A DNA stretch of 29,942 nt from Oscillospiraceae bacterium (GCA_015064665.1 SVRU01000029.1:1-29942); one strand, 5' to 3'. Positions 18,100-26,275 are shown, counted from the stretch's first letter. The notes: generated from the sequence alone by a model not told the origin. Numbers and translations: made by a program.

Positions 18100-18942
18100 T
18101 TACGGCCTATCGGACATAACCTTCGCGTAATTTTCCTTAGCGTACTGAATATTAGCCGCGCTGTGCCCCGCTTTGATAGCGATCTGCGTATATTTTTCCT
18201 CCTCTTCCGTGTTGCCCTCAATGAAGTATATCACGGCGAGAAGAGAAGCGGCAGCACGGTTTTTTGAGTTTATTTCCGCTGCAGCGTGAGCGTGCGCCTT
18301 CGCGGACTCAAAATCCCAATCCTCAAATTCAATCTGCGCCAGATTGTTATAAATTAAATCGGAATCCGGGTATGCGTCTATTCCAAGCTTCAACACTTCT
18401 GTTGCCTTATCATTCATTCCAAGAGCAGAATAAAGATTACCGAGATTTCCGTAAACGGTGTAAGACTTCAAGCCTCGGCTTATCATTTTCTCATAAGAGT
18501 CCGCCGCGCTTTTTAACGCTCCCATATCAGTGTACGAGAGGGCTATAAAAAGCTCAACCGCGTACGAATCCCGCGAAGACGCGCATTTGCTTCTCAGAGA
18601 CTTAAGAATTCTGACAGCCGATATAAATTTGTTTTCGTTGTAAAGCCTAATAGCCTTAAGTAAGGATTTTTTCGAAGCAGGGTCTTCAACGAACGTATTT
18701 TTCAGCTCCTTGGTATACTGCCCCTCGTAATACTCAAGACTTCTCCTTCTCCTCTTCTTTTGTCCGCCGTAAAGCTTTATCAAGCCCAACACGCCGGAAG
18801 CCGAAAGAATAACCAACCGAAGCAGGTTTTCCGTCGGAGATGTGTTTTTAACAAGCACCTCGTAAAGATACAGACCTATACCGAACAAAACGAGCCCAAC
18901 GAACAAAACCGTAGCAATTATTTTAACAACAAAGCCTTTCAT
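18100..18942 (-). CDS. Membrane-anchored TPR-repeat protein
   Basis: Protein of 280 residues, starting at the ATG at 18942 with GAGAGGG upstream rather than the TTG at 18957. Two membrane helices (about 5-29 and 39-58) are followed by a basic KKRRRR stop-transfer stretch. The remainder is tandem 34-residue helical hairpins with TPR features such as YTVYGNLGNLYSALG and DLIYNNLAQIEF. TPR domains bind proteins or scaffold complexes; no partner can be named. The helical part most likely faces the cytoplasm given the positive charge after the second helix. It is the last gene of the operon that starts with the YuiD-like gene, 40 bases after the esterase stop. Confidence 0.8.
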   Translation of the reverse strand: MKGFVVKIIATVLFVGLVLFGIGLYLYEVLVKNTSPTENLLRLVILSASGVLGLIKLYGGQKKRRRRSLEYYEGQYTKELKNTFVEDPASKKSLLKAIRLYNENKFISAVRILKSLRSKCASSRDSYAVELFIALSYTDMGALKSAADSYEKMISRGLKSYTVYGNLGNLYSALGMNDKATEVLKLGIDAYPDSDLIYNNLAQIEFEDWDFESAKAHAHAAAEINSKNRAAASLLAVIYFIEGNTEEEEKYTQIAIKAGHSAANIQYAKENYAKVMSDRP

Positions 18943-18982
18943 ACCCGACCCTCTCAAATTATAAAGTCACCAAACGTCAGCC

Positions 18983-20266
18983 TCAGTCAAACGCGTGATA
19001 CTGCTCCGTATACTCTTCAAATTCGTCGGCAAGACTCGGCTCGCCAAGCGCGTACATATTTTTATCCCACGGAATCGTAAAGGAATGAACCTTGTTCTGA
19101 TAAAACTCGATATATTTAGGTGATTTTATCGAATTAAAGAGCGCCATCTGCGTGCTTGCATTGCAGGTAACGTCGCCAAGTCCCGAAATAATATAAGCCG
19201 AGCATTTCAAAAAACGCGCCGCTACCGCGGTATCAAAATAGGTTACGCCAAGACCCTTGGGCATATTGTTTTCTCTTCTTCCGCAAAGCTCGTGTCCGTA
19301 TATATCCGAAAGCCACGGCACGTTCAAAACGACCGCGGTGGCTCTGTCAAAATGCGCCGCCACGTTGCACGCCTGCATTCCGCCCTGGCTGCTTCCAATG
19401 AAACAATAATTCTTTTTGTCGAGCAGCTCGTGGTCCTTGAAAAAACGGATAGCCTGCAAATCGCGAAGCATCATTTTTACCCAATAGGTGCTTTGAGGAT
19501 TTTTGTTTTCCTCGGCATCGTAGCCGTAGCCCTTGAGCTTATTATCGCGTATATCGGCATAAAATTCCGCATCCTTTCCGTTTGGAATGGAATGAGCATT
19601 TACCGACACGCTGAAATGATTCTTAAGCGGCACGGCTCCTGCCGGATTAACTCCGTACCCCTGAAAGCTCATAGCGAGCTTTAAGCTGTTTTTTTTCGCG
19701 CCCTTGGGATAAGCTATCGCAACCGAAACGTAATCGCTGCGCGGCGCTTTAATACGCATATCGTACATCTCAAAGTCGGAATCGTTTTTTATTTCTTCGC
19801 AGTACAAAACCTCGGGCTCGCAGGCTTCGACCTCCGCCTTAAGACCGTCCCAGAATTCGAGATAACCGTCAGGTATCTTCGTTGCGCGTAAAATACCGTT
19901 TACGTCAGCTCCCGCGCTTCCGTTGTAGGTGGCTATTCCCTCTATCAGACGTTTATTTTCGTCACACGCCTTTGCCTGAACGTACACGAATCCGCTCTTG
20001 CTTATCGAGGCTTCGATATAAAACCAACCGTCGTCGCCTTTGCGGATATATCCTTCCGTCTTTTGTCCGTCGTCGCTTGTCAAAGAGTACCAAACGAATG
20101 GTATATCCAAATATCCGTCCATATATTTCACGCGAATCTTGAATATCATTTTTTCTCCGGGCGCATACTGAAGCGGATTTTTCAGAGTCGTTCCCACAAA
20201 ATATTTGTACTCTTCCTTACGCATATGCGTAATCTCTTTCATCTCAAGCTGTCTGTATTTATTCAT
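18983..20266 (-). CDS. CE7-type acetyl esterase (AXE1 family)
   Basis: Probable carbohydrate or antibiotic deacetylase of the acetylxylan esterase/cephalosporin-C deacetylase group, 427 residues. The C-terminal alpha/beta-hydrolase domain from about 130 has the nucleophile motif GSSQGG (Ser293), the acid in GLGDVT (Asp365) and the base in VHSF (His394). The usual RGQ loop is replaced by FQGYG (201-205). An N-terminal domain of about 120 residues looks like an added beta-sandwich. No signal peptide is visible, so it should act in the cytoplasm on imported acetylated sugars. The ATG at 20266 is preceded by AAGGG, and ATGs at 20242 and 20224 are alternatives. The gene lies 38 bases after the kinase-like gene. 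Confidence 0.85.
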   Translation of the reverse strand: MNKYRQLEMKEITHMRKEEYKYFVGTTLKNPLQYAPGEKMIFKIRVKYMDGYLDIPFVWYSLTSDDGQKTEGYIRKGDDGWFYIEASISKSGFVYVQAKACDENKRLIEGIATYNGSAGADVNGILRATKIPDGYLEFWDGLKAEVEACEPEVLYCEEIKNDSDFEMYDMRIKAPRSDYVSVAIAYPKGAKKNSLKLAMSFQGYGVNPAGAVPLKNHFSVSVNAHSIPNGKDAEFYADIRDNKLKGYGYDAEENKNPQSTYWVKMMLRDLQAIRFFKDHELLDKKNYCFIGSSQGGMQACNVAAHFDRATAVVLNVPWLSDIYGHELCGRRENNMPKGLGVTYFDTAVAARFLKCSAYIISGLGDVTCNASTQMALFNSIKSPKYIEFYQNKVHSFTIPWDKNMYALGEPSLADEFEEYTEQYHAFD

Positions 20267-20304
20267 ATTGCAAAATCCCTTTTAGCATCGGTTAATTTTT
20301 AAAC

Positions 20305-21240
20305 TCAATAAAACTCCTCGTAAATTCCGCCGGTTATGAATTCCCTGAGAAGAGAATCCTCGGGCACAAGCTCCTCGTTCAGAGGCTCAACCTTGGTAAG
20401 CGCCGCAAGGACGGTTTTGGCATAAGAATTTTTCTTTGCAAGCTCGGGTGAGATGAGCTTTTCGGCATAAGACCTCATAACGCAGGGCTCGTATTCGTGA
20501 AAGGTGTTAAAATCGATATCCGCGTATTTGCGGTAGGGATACAGATATTTATCCTCGCCGACAAGCACGTTTTCCCACATCTCAAGCGTACGCTCGGCGT
20601 CTGCACCGCGGTAGATGCTGTCGCGAACCATGCGTCTTGTAAACCTTAGTTTACGACCGGAGAGGATTCTCTCGCCGCCGTCGTTAATATTGGTCGATAC
20701 GCTTATGAAAATTCTCAGCATTTTATCGGTTGGCAAATGCTCGTAAATTCTCGGATTCATTGCGTGAAGACCTTCGATAATCACACACCCGTGTGAAATC
20801 TTTGAATATTTTCTTACCTCAACTCGCCCACCGACTTTAAAATCGTAGTGCGGCACGGTAAAATCTTTACCGTCGGCTATGCTGACAAGCGTTTTTTCAA
20901 TATCCGAAAGATTAAGCGCGTCGACCGATTCGAAATCACGCTCGCCGTTCTCAAGCCTCGGATACTCGGGGTCGGTCGAATCGCGGTAAAAATCGTCAAG
21001 AGATATAACCGCACTCTCAAGCCCCGTGTCTATCAGCTTATCCCTCAGCATATTTGCCGTCGTCGTCTTACCCGAGCCTGACGGACCTGCAAGCAATATT
21101 ATCCTGATTTTGTCGTTTTTTGCGACACGGCTCGCTATATCGGCAATAAAATTCTTGTATTTTTTCTCACATCCCAAAACGAAGGCGTCAGGCTCGTCTG
21201 CCCCCCGTCGGTTAATATATGATAAATCTATCTCTGACAT
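20305..21240 (-). CDS. Uridine-kinase/phosphoribulokinase-family P-loop kinase
   Basis: Protein of 311 residues with Walker A GPSGSGKTT at 52-60 and the family acidic motif SLDDFYRD. This is followed by EGLHAMNP, typical of the uridine kinase/phosphoribulokinase superfamily. At 311 residues it is clearly longer than classic uridine kinase (around 210), with about 45 extra residues at the N-terminus and a longer C-terminus. The substrate should therefore not be assumed to be uridine. AAAGGAG sits upstream of the ATG, 15 bases after the greA stop. Related longer proteins in Clostridia are often annotated simply as nucleoside kinase. It is cytoplasmic. Confidence 0.85.
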   Translation of the reverse strand: MSEIDLSYINRRGADEPDAFVLGCEKKYKNFIADIASRVAKNDKIRIILLAGPSGSGKTTTANMLRDKLIDTGLESAVISLDDFYRDSTDPEYPRLENGERDFESVDALNLSDIEKTLVSIADGKDFTVPHYDFKVGGRVEVRKYSKISHGCVIIEGLHAMNPRIYEHLPTDKMLRIFISVSTNINDGGERILSGRKLRFTRRMVRDSIYRGADAERTLEMWENVLVGEDKYLYPYRKYADIDFNTFHEYEPCVMRSYAEKLISPELAKKNSYAKTVLAALTKVEPLNEELVPEDSLLREFITGGIYEEFY

Positions 21241-21255
21241 AATTAGCTCCTTTAG

Positions 21256-21759
21256 TTAATATCCGCTGATTGGAAGCTCCTCGTTGTCCACTCCCTTTTC
21301 AAGTGAAAGTATTTTGACGTAGTAACTCATCGTATCGCTGACGGATACGAGAACTCTGTCACCAACCCTTTTTCCCATTATTGCGCTTCCGAGAGGCGAT
21401 TCCTTGCTGACAAAGCCGAGAAGCGCGTTTTGCCTCAACGTCGTTACTATCTGAATCTCCTTTTCCGCGCCCATTTTTTCATTCAAAATCCTTACGCGGT
21501 CAAAGAGTCCTATTCGGTCAGCGTCCTGCTTTATCTCTATAACCTTTGCCGTTCTTATCATATTTTTGAGGTATCTGATTCTTCCCTCATTTTTACGCTT
21601 TTCGCGCTTTGCTTCCTTATATTCCGCATTCTCGGAGAGGTCGCCGAACTCGCGCGTGCGCTTCATCTCGGCAAGAAGCTCCGGTCCGAGCTTCGTTTCG
21701 CGGTATAGGATCTCCTCTTCCATTTTCTTTATGTCAACCTCTGTAAGCTCGTCGTACAT
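21256..21759 (-). CDS. greA: Transcript cleavage factor GreA
   Basis: Rescues backtracked RNA polymerase by stimulating cleavage of the nascent RNA. The protein is 167 residues, slightly longer than the usual 158 or so. An N-terminal coiled coil carries the tip motif GDLSENAEY (39-47) with acidic residues Asp40 and Glu43 that reach the polymerase active site. The C-terminal FKBP-like domain includes the conserved SKESPLGSAIMGKRVGD. The ribosome binding site TAAGGAGG contains the stop codon of the upstream YuiD-like gene, which implies coupled translation. It could be GreB-like by name, but the sequence fits GreA of Bacillota. Confidence 0.93.
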   Translation of the reverse strand: MYDELTEVDIKKMEEEILYRETKLGPELLAEMKRTREFGDLSENAEYKEAKREKRKNEGRIRYLKNMIRTAKVIEIKQDADRIGLFDRVRILNEKMGAEKEIQIVTTLRQNALLGFVSKESPLGSAIMGKRVGDRVLVSVSDTMSYYVKILSLEKGVDNEELPISGY

Positions 21760-21771
21760 TGCAAAGCCTCC

Positions 21772-22254
21772 TTATGCCATAGGAATATTCCCTATCAATA
21801 TATAAAGTATGCAAACCGCCACTCCGACAACACATCCGCACGCAACCTGCATCGGAGTATGCCCCGCAATCAGCTTCAATCCTTTTGCATCTATAGGCTC
21901 ATCGCCCTCGGAAAACTTGGCGTTTTCTCTGTCGGCAAGCTGTTTTATTACACGCGCGTTGACACCCGTGTCATATCTTACTCCCACTGCATCGCGCATT
22001 ATAACAACCGCCATAATTATTCCTATCGCGAACGCTGCGCTGTCAAAGCCCTGAGTCCAGCCGCACATAACCGCAAGAGATATTACGGTTGCCGAATGCG
22101 CGCTTGGCATTCCTCCGTCACTTACGATAAGCTTCATTACCAGCTTCTTTTCCGAAATCAAGCAAATTATAATTTTTATAAGCTGCGCCACAGCCCATGC
22201 AACAACAGGCGCAAGTATCATGTGATTTGAGAATATGTCCTTAAGTATATGCAT
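21772..22254 (-). CDS. YuiD-like (DUF212) divergent PAP2 membrane protein
   Basis: Integral membrane protein of 160 residues with about five hydrophobic segments. The conserved motifs of the divergent PAP2 group are present: GGMPSAHSA (47-55), a central RDAVGVRYDTG and GHTPMQVACG near the C-terminus. By relation to PAP2 phosphatases the His and Arg residues may form an active site acting on a phosphorylated lipid or head group. No activity is established for the family as far as I know. It is the first gene of a five-gene operon with greA, the kinase, the esterase and the TPR protein. A GGGAG lies six bases before the ATG. Confidence 0.9.
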   Translation of the reverse strand: MHILKDIFSNHMILAPVVAWAVAQLIKIIICLISEKKLVMKLIVSDGGMPSAHSATVISLAVMCGWTQGFDSAAFAIGIIMAVVIMRDAVGVRYDTGVNARVIKQLADRENAKFSEGDEPIDAKGLKLIAGHTPMQVACGCVVGVAVCILYILIGNIPMA

Positions 22255-22284
22255 TTTCTTCTCCCGGCAACTATATTTTTATAC

Positions 22285-22313
22285 ATTTTACCATTTAATT
22301 ATGAATTTTTCAA
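22285..22313 (-). promoter_or_regulatory. Promoter for the YuiD-like/greA operon
   Basis: TTGAAA (22313-22308), a 17-base spacer and TAAAAT (22290-22285) on the minus strand, followed by a short leader with GGGAG. It diverges from the sugar-kinase promoter, with the two -35 boxes about 20 bases apart. Confidence 0.7.
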
Positions 22314-22331
22314 CTCTTTTTATGTTTTGTG

Positions 22332-22361
22332 TTGACAAGAAGCTTATTTCCTTGTTAAAAT
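22332..22361 (+). promoter_or_regulatory. Promoter for the PfkB-family sugar kinase
   Basis: TTGACA (22332-22337) and TAAAAT (22356-22361) with an 18-base spacer. The leader is about 28 bases and carries AAGGAG seven bases before the ATG at 22396. Confidence 0.75.
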
Positions 22362-22395
22362 TAGATTAAGAGGAATATTCAATAAGGAGAAAACC

Positions 22396-23433
22396 ATGTT
22401 TGGCAATATCAGAAAAAAGAATTTTTCAGTACTTGGAATAGGAGAGGTAATGTTAAGATTATCCCCTGTCGGAAAGGAACGCATATCCTATTCCGAAACC
22501 TTTGAAAAGATGGCGGGCGGCTCGGAGCTGAACGTAGCCGCGGGCATTTCCATGCTCGGCCTCAGAACCGGTATGATAACGAAGCTTCCGCACAATGAAA
22601 TAGGAAAATTTATAAAACATAAGATACGCTACGCGGGAACAAGCGACGACTATATAATATACGATGATTCCGAAGAAATGAGGCTTGGCGTATACTATTA
22701 CGAAAGCGGAGCCTATCCGCGCCTGCCGGTTGCGTCCTATGACAGAAAAAACTCTTCCTTCACCTCGTTCAAAAAAGAAGAGCTCCCCGCAAGCGTTTAC
22801 ACAAGCACGAACGTTTTTCACACGAGCGGAATAACGCTTGGTCTGTCTGACGATGTATGCGAAAACGTAATTTCAATGATGCACCGTTTTCACGATGAGG
22901 GGGCGCTTATTTCCTTTGACGTGAACTACCGCGCGGCGCTGTGGAGCGAGGAAAAGGCAAAGAAAACCATTGAAAAAATTCTTCCTCTTATAGATATTTT
23001 CTTCATATCCGAGGAAACCTCTCGCAGAATGTTCGGAATGTCGGGAACGCTTGAACAGATACATAAAGCGTTTGCGGAAAAATACGCGAATATTAAAATT
23101 ATCGCAAGTACAAAGAGAAAGGTAATATCTGCGCAAAAGCAGAATTTTTCATCTCTTGTATACGACACCAAGGAATGTAAGCATTACGAAGAGCCGCCGT
23201 ACGAAAATATAGACGTGGTTGACAGAATAGGCTCGGGTGACGCATACGTTGCGGGCGCGCTCTACGGACTCTTAAAGCACAAAAGCATAGAAGCCGCGGC
23301 AAAATACGGTGACGCCATGGCGGCTCTCAAAAATACTATCATCGGCGATATGACGGTCTGCGACCTCGTGGATATTGAGCGCATTATCAAAGCGCACACG
23401 ACCGACGGACCAAAAAGCGAGATGATAAGATAG
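22396..23433 (+). CDS. PfkB-family sugar kinase, 2-keto-3-deoxygluconate kinase-like
   Basis: ATP-dependent sugar kinase of the ribokinase/PfkB family, 345 residues. The N-terminal signature is GIGEVMLRLSP and the substrate-side motif is AGGSELNVAAG (40-50). The DVNYRAALW segment (175-183) resembles 2-keto-3-deoxygluconate kinases. The C-terminal PfkB signature is DRIGSGDAYVAG (276-287), with GSGD forming the anion hole and Asp282 as the likely base; many relatives have GAGD here. KDG kinase would place it in uronate breakdown, but no uronate genes are nearby and fructokinase-like substrates remain possible. The gene stands alone between its own promoter and a strong terminator, so neighbours give no hint of the pathway. 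Confidence 0.85.
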   Translation: MFGNIRKKNFSVLGIGEVMLRLSPVGKERISYSETFEKMAGGSELNVAAGISMLGLRTGMITKLPHNEIGKFIKHKIRYAGTSDDYIIYDDSEEMRLGVYYYESGAYPRLPVASYDRKNSSFTSFKKEELPASVYTSTNVFHTSGITLGLSDDVCENVISMMHRFHDEGALISFDVNYRAALWSEEKAKKTIEKILPLIDIFFISEETSRRMFGMSGTLEQIHKAFAEKYANIKIIASTKRKVISAQKQNFSSLVYDTKECKHYEEPPYENIDVVDRIGSGDAYVAGALYGLLKHKSIEAAAKYGDAMAALKNTIIGDMTVCDLVDIERIIKAHTTDGPKSEMIR

Positions 23434-23454
23434 CACGGTCCTTTCCACGCCAAA

Positions 23455-23497
23455 AAGGGACGGCTCGGTTTTTTCGCCTGAGCCGCCCCTTCTTTTT
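23455..23497. terminator. Bidirectional terminator between convergent genes
   Basis: AAGGG-A-CGGCTC (23455-23466) pairs with GAGCCG-C-CCCTT (23480-23491). CTTTTT follows on the plus strand and TTTTT on the minus strand. It serves the sugar kinase from the left and the feo genes from the right. Confidence 0.88.
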
Positions 23498-23521
23498 GAA
23501 CACTTTTATGGTTTTTTGAAT

Positions 23522-23719
23522 TTATTTGTTTTTTGACTCTTCGCCGCAGCCGCAGCTGCAGCCCGAGCAATTTCCCGAGCAGGACGAACCCTTACCGCAG
23601 GATGCGCTGTCGGGGCATCCGATACACCTTTTTCCGCTTTTTTTAGCCTTAATTATATAGGCGCAAGCTCCGCCTATTATCATAACCGTTATGGCTATTG
23701 CAATAATTTCACCGTACAT
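23522..23719 (-). CDS. FeoB-associated Cys-rich membrane protein
   Basis: Small protein of 65 residues with one N-terminal membrane helix (about 5-24), a short basic stretch and a cytosol- or outside-facing tail. The tail holds eight cysteines, including CIGC, CSGC and CGCG clusters. Such proteins regularly follow feoB in Bacillota and are thought to assist ferrous iron uptake, perhaps playing the part of FeoC. The mechanism is not established. It begins eight bases after the feoB stop with AAGGTGAT as ribosome site, so it belongs to the feo operon. The Cys cluster could bind iron or an Fe-S centre, but this is inference. Confidence 0.9.
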   Translation of the reverse strand: MYGEIIAIAITVMIIGGACAYIIKAKKSGKRCIGCPDSASCGKGSSCSGNCSGCSCGCGEESKNK

Positions 23720-23727
23720 AAATCACC

Positions 23728-25770
23728 TTATACGTTGGCGGTATTTTTGGTTTCTGCCTTTTTGAGAGCATATTCTGCCTTAAGCTGATTCTGCTTTTTT
23801 ATAATGAGGAAGGACAGAAGAGCCGCAAAGCCAACGACAACGCCAAAGCCTAAAACAACCGTCCAAGCAGCTCCGAATTCAGCGCCCGTAAAGAGAGTTC
23901 CGAAGAAGTATACGAGGAATGCAACCGAGTATCCCATACCGAACTGGAAGCCAATACCTGCGAAAAGCCATTTTTTGCTCTTAATTTCGGAATTCATCGC
24001 TCCGATAGCCGCAAAGCAGGGGGGCGTGAAGAGATTAAATATCAAAAACGCAAGAGCCGCTACCGCCGCCATCGCTCCGCCCGAGCCCGTGCCGAATGCA
24101 AACGCAACCTCGGTAAGATTTGCGCCGCCCTCAAGGGCAAGCTCGTCAACGTTGATAAGATTGGTAATACCGAAGCACACCGCAAGAGTGCCGACAACGT
24201 TCTCCTTTGCGATAAATCCCGTAATAGCTGCCGCTGCAAGTTGCCAGGAAACGTAACCGACGATAGGAGCAAAGAGATAAGCAAACGGGGTTGCTACTGT
24301 TGCAAGTATAGAATCGTTCGCACTTTCGACAACCTTGAAATTCCAGCCGAAGTTCTGCATAACGTGAACTGCGAAATTACAAACGAGAATAACCGTACCC
24401 GCCTTAACTATGTACGCCCAACCGCGCTGAAGCATCGACATAAGAGCCTTCGGAAAGCTCGGTGCCTTATACTCGGGGAGCTCGATAATGAAGAAGGACT
24501 TTCTAGCCTTATGGCCTGTAAGCAGGTTGATTATCATAGCCGCAACGAGAATTATAAGAATAGCGACAAAATACATCGAAGCTCCGACCCAAGGACTGTC
24601 ACCGAAAAATACTCCGGCGAAAAGCGCGATAACGGGAAGCTTTGCACCGCAAGGCATGAAGGGAGTGATCATAGCGGTAGATCTGCGCTCTCTTTCATTG
24701 CGAATAGTGCGGCAAGCCATAACGCCGGGGATTGCGCATCCCGTACCGATAATAAAGGGGATAACAGACTTGCCGGAAAGGCCGACTCTCTTAAATATAG
24801 GGTCGAGAACGACGGTGGCGCGTGCCATATAACCGCAATCCTCAAGAAGCGCAATGAGGAAATACATTACCATAACGAGCGGTAAAAATCCTACTATCGC
24901 GATAAATCCGCCGACAATACCGTCAATAAGGATTGACGCCCAGATGCTGTCCGAGCCGATAGCATCAGCAAGCGCGCCCTGCCCTGCTTCTAGCCAACCG
25001 CATATCAGATCTGCAAACCACACGGCAGGACCCGACTGAGAAATCCAGAACACGCAGAACATAACCACCGCAAAAATCGGAATACCGAGCCATTTATTAG
25101 TCAGTATTTCATCAACCTTGTCCTGCGCATTTTTATTTTTTGTAAGAACCTTACGGACTTCAACCTTTTCAACTATACCGTTAACGAAATCAAATCTCTT
25201 TCTGTCGGCAGCCTCTACCGCCGATTTATCGGTAAGGTCGACGTCATCCTGAATATAAGGAGCTTTCTGCACGGCTCCGATTGCGCCCATTGCCGCTGCT
25301 ACTACGTCGGCAAGTCCCTTTTTAGCAGATGAAACGGTTTCAACCACGGGACAGCCGAGAAGCGCAGAAAGCTTAGATGCATCTACCTTGTTCTCTTTCT
25401 TTTTATTTATATCGGTCTTATTAAGAGCAATAACGACGGGAATCCCGAGCTCAAGAAGCTGAGTCGTAAAGAACAGGCTTCTTGAGAGGTTAGTAGCGTC
25501 AACTATATTAACGATAACGTCGGGGCGCTCATTTTTAACGTAAGCACTCGTGATGCTCTCCTCAGACGTAAAAGGCGACATCGAGTAGGCACCGGGAAGG
25601 TCTACAGCAATAATCCCCTCTTTACCGGAACAAAGACTTTTTTTAATTGGATGTTCTTTTTTCTCAACGGTAACGCCCGCCCAGTTTCCGACCTTTTCAT
25701 TTCTTCCGGTCAGAGCATTGAACATCGTGGTCTTGCCGCTGTTGGGGTTGCCCGTAAGTGCAATTCTCAT
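23728..25770 (-). CDS. feoB: Ferrous iron transport protein B
   Basis: Fe(II) uptake permease with a cytoplasmic GTPase domain, 680 residues. The G motifs are GNPNSGKT (7-14), DLPG (57-60) and NKTD (117-120). A helical spacer region leads to the membrane part from about 228. Two Gate-type elements are visible: GTGCAIPGV (342-350) with the conserved Cys345, and PCGAK (373-377) following; a second gate lies in the GFIAKENVVGT region. It is intact and slightly shorter at the C-terminus than E. coli FeoB (773). AGGAG precedes the ATG. An operator-like palindrome lies 47 bases upstream, with a terminator-like hairpin between it and feoA, so feoB may be regulated separately from feoA. Confidence 0.97.
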   Translation of the reverse strand: MRIALTGNPNSGKTTMFNALTGRNEKVGNWAGVTVEKKEHPIKKSLCSGKEGIIAVDLPGAYSMSPFTSEESITSAYVKNERPDVIVNIVDATNLSRSLFFTTQLLELGIPVVIALNKTDINKKKENKVDASKLSALLGCPVVETVSSAKKGLADVVAAAMGAIGAVQKAPYIQDDVDLTDKSAVEAADRKRFDFVNGIVEKVEVRKVLTKNKNAQDKVDEILTNKWLGIPIFAVVMFCVFWISQSGPAVWFADLICGWLEAGQGALADAIGSDSIWASILIDGIVGGFIAIVGFLPLVMVMYFLIALLEDCGYMARATVVLDPIFKRVGLSGKSVIPFIIGTGCAIPGVMACRTIRNERERRSTAMITPFMPCGAKLPVIALFAGVFFGDSPWVGASMYFVAILIILVAAMIINLLTGHKARKSFFIIELPEYKAPSFPKALMSMLQRGWAYIVKAGTVILVCNFAVHVMQNFGWNFKVVESANDSILATVATPFAYLFAPIVGYVSWQLAAAAITGFIAKENVVGTLAVCFGITNLINVDELALEGGANLTEVAFAFGTGSGGAMAAVAALAFLIFNLFTPPCFAAIGAMNSEIKSKKWLFAGIGFQFGMGYSVAFLVYFFGTLFTGAEFGAAWTVVLGFGVVVGFAALLSFLIIKKQNQLKAEYALKKAETKNTANV

Positions 25771-25816
25771 ACGAAAATCTCCTGTTTATGTAATTTAATT
25801 GATAATCGATCATTTG

Positions 25817-25834
25817 AGTTAGCCACCGCTAACC
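25817..25834. promoter_or_regulatory. Iron-repressor operator-like palindrome 3 (feoA-feoB gap)
   Basis: AGTTAGCCACCGCTAACC matches the other two palindromes in both half-sites (GTTAGC and GCTAAC). It lies between the feoA terminator and the feoB start. No good promoter boxes overlap it, so a weak or unusual feoB promoter is implied. Confidence 0.72.
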
Positions 25835-25839
25835 AAGCG

Positions 25840-25870
25840 CCAAAAAAATAATTCGCGTATGCGGATTATT
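25840..25870 (-). terminator. Hairpin and T-run after feoA
   Basis: On the minus strand AATAATCCGC (25870-25861) pairs with GCGAATTATT (25856-25847) with one mismatch, and seven T follow. The 5' arm contains the feoA stop codon. It should terminate a share of feoA transcripts before feoB. Confidence 0.65.
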
Positions 25871-26081
25871 TTATAAAAATTGCTTCGCCGAGAGCCTTGT
25901 CGATATTATATCTGCCATCCTTGATGGAAACCGTCATACCGCCCCTGCGATGAGCAATAACGGTGATAGGCTCGCCGCTATAGCATCCGAGAGAAAACAA
26001 GAACGAGTCAAGCTCTTCATCGTCCGTTTCAATTCTGTCAACGGTATATTCCTTACCTTCCTCAGCACAAAGCAAATTCAT
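25866..26081 (-). CDS. feoA: Ferrous iron transport protein A
   Basis: Small cytoplasmic SH3-like protein of 71 residues that works with FeoB. The family pattern is visible, with a central LGCYSGEPITVIAHRRGGMTV segment and a C-terminal stretch ending GEAIFIK, where the usual IRL...A is modified. TAGGAG lies upstream of the ATG at 26081. It is the first gene of the feo operon. Its transcription start coincides with an operator-like palindrome, so it is probably the main point of iron control. The length is typical. Confidence 0.92.
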   Translation of the reverse strand: MNLLCAEEGKEYTVDRIETDDEELDSFLFSLGCYSGEPITVIAHRRGGMTVSIKDGRYNIDKALGEAIFIK

Positions 26082-26103
26082 ATCCGACTCCTAATGCGTT
26101 TTC

Positions 26104-26121
26104 GGTTAGCACCTGCTAACT
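26104..26121. promoter_or_regulatory. Iron-repressor operator-like palindrome 2 (feoA start site)
   Basis: GGTTAGCACCTGCTAACT begins seven bases downstream of the feoA -10 box, so it covers the predicted transcription start. A protein bound here would block polymerase. Confidence 0.8.
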
Positions 26122-26127
26122 ATGGGT

Positions 26128-26156
26128 ATTATACATCATTAATTCGTCTTTGTCAA
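26128..26156 (-). promoter_or_regulatory. Consensus promoter for feoA
   Basis: TTGACA (26156-26151), a 17-base spacer and TATAAT (26133-26128) on the minus strand, a perfect sigma-A promoter. The start near 26121 lies at the edge of operator 2, the classical layout for repression by a DtxR-type protein. Confidence 0.87.
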
Positions 26157-26206
26157 TGCTTTTTTACTAAAATTTCGAAAATTAGGCAAATATACTCAAA
26201 AAAATC

Positions 26207-26224
26207 GGTTAGCACATGCTAACC
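26207..26224. promoter_or_regulatory. Iron-repressor operator-like palindrome 1 (divergent region)
   Basis: GGTTAGCACATGCTAACC has perfect eight-base arms (GGTTAGCA/TGCTAACC). It lies 23 bases upstream of the repressor gene's -35 box and about 50 bases behind the feoA -35 box. It may help both promoters or contribute to looping with operator 2. Confidence 0.75.
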
Positions 26225-26246
26225 AATTGTGCAAAAAGCGCACAAC

Positions 26247-26275
26247 TTGACTTTTCGGATATTTTATGATATAAT
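26247..26275 (+). promoter_or_regulatory. Promoter for the DtxR-type repressor gene
   Basis: TTGACT (26247-26252), a 17-base spacer and TATAAT (26270-26275). The start should be near 26282, about 36 bases before the ATG. AAGGAAGG lies upstream of the ATG. Confidence 0.83.
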
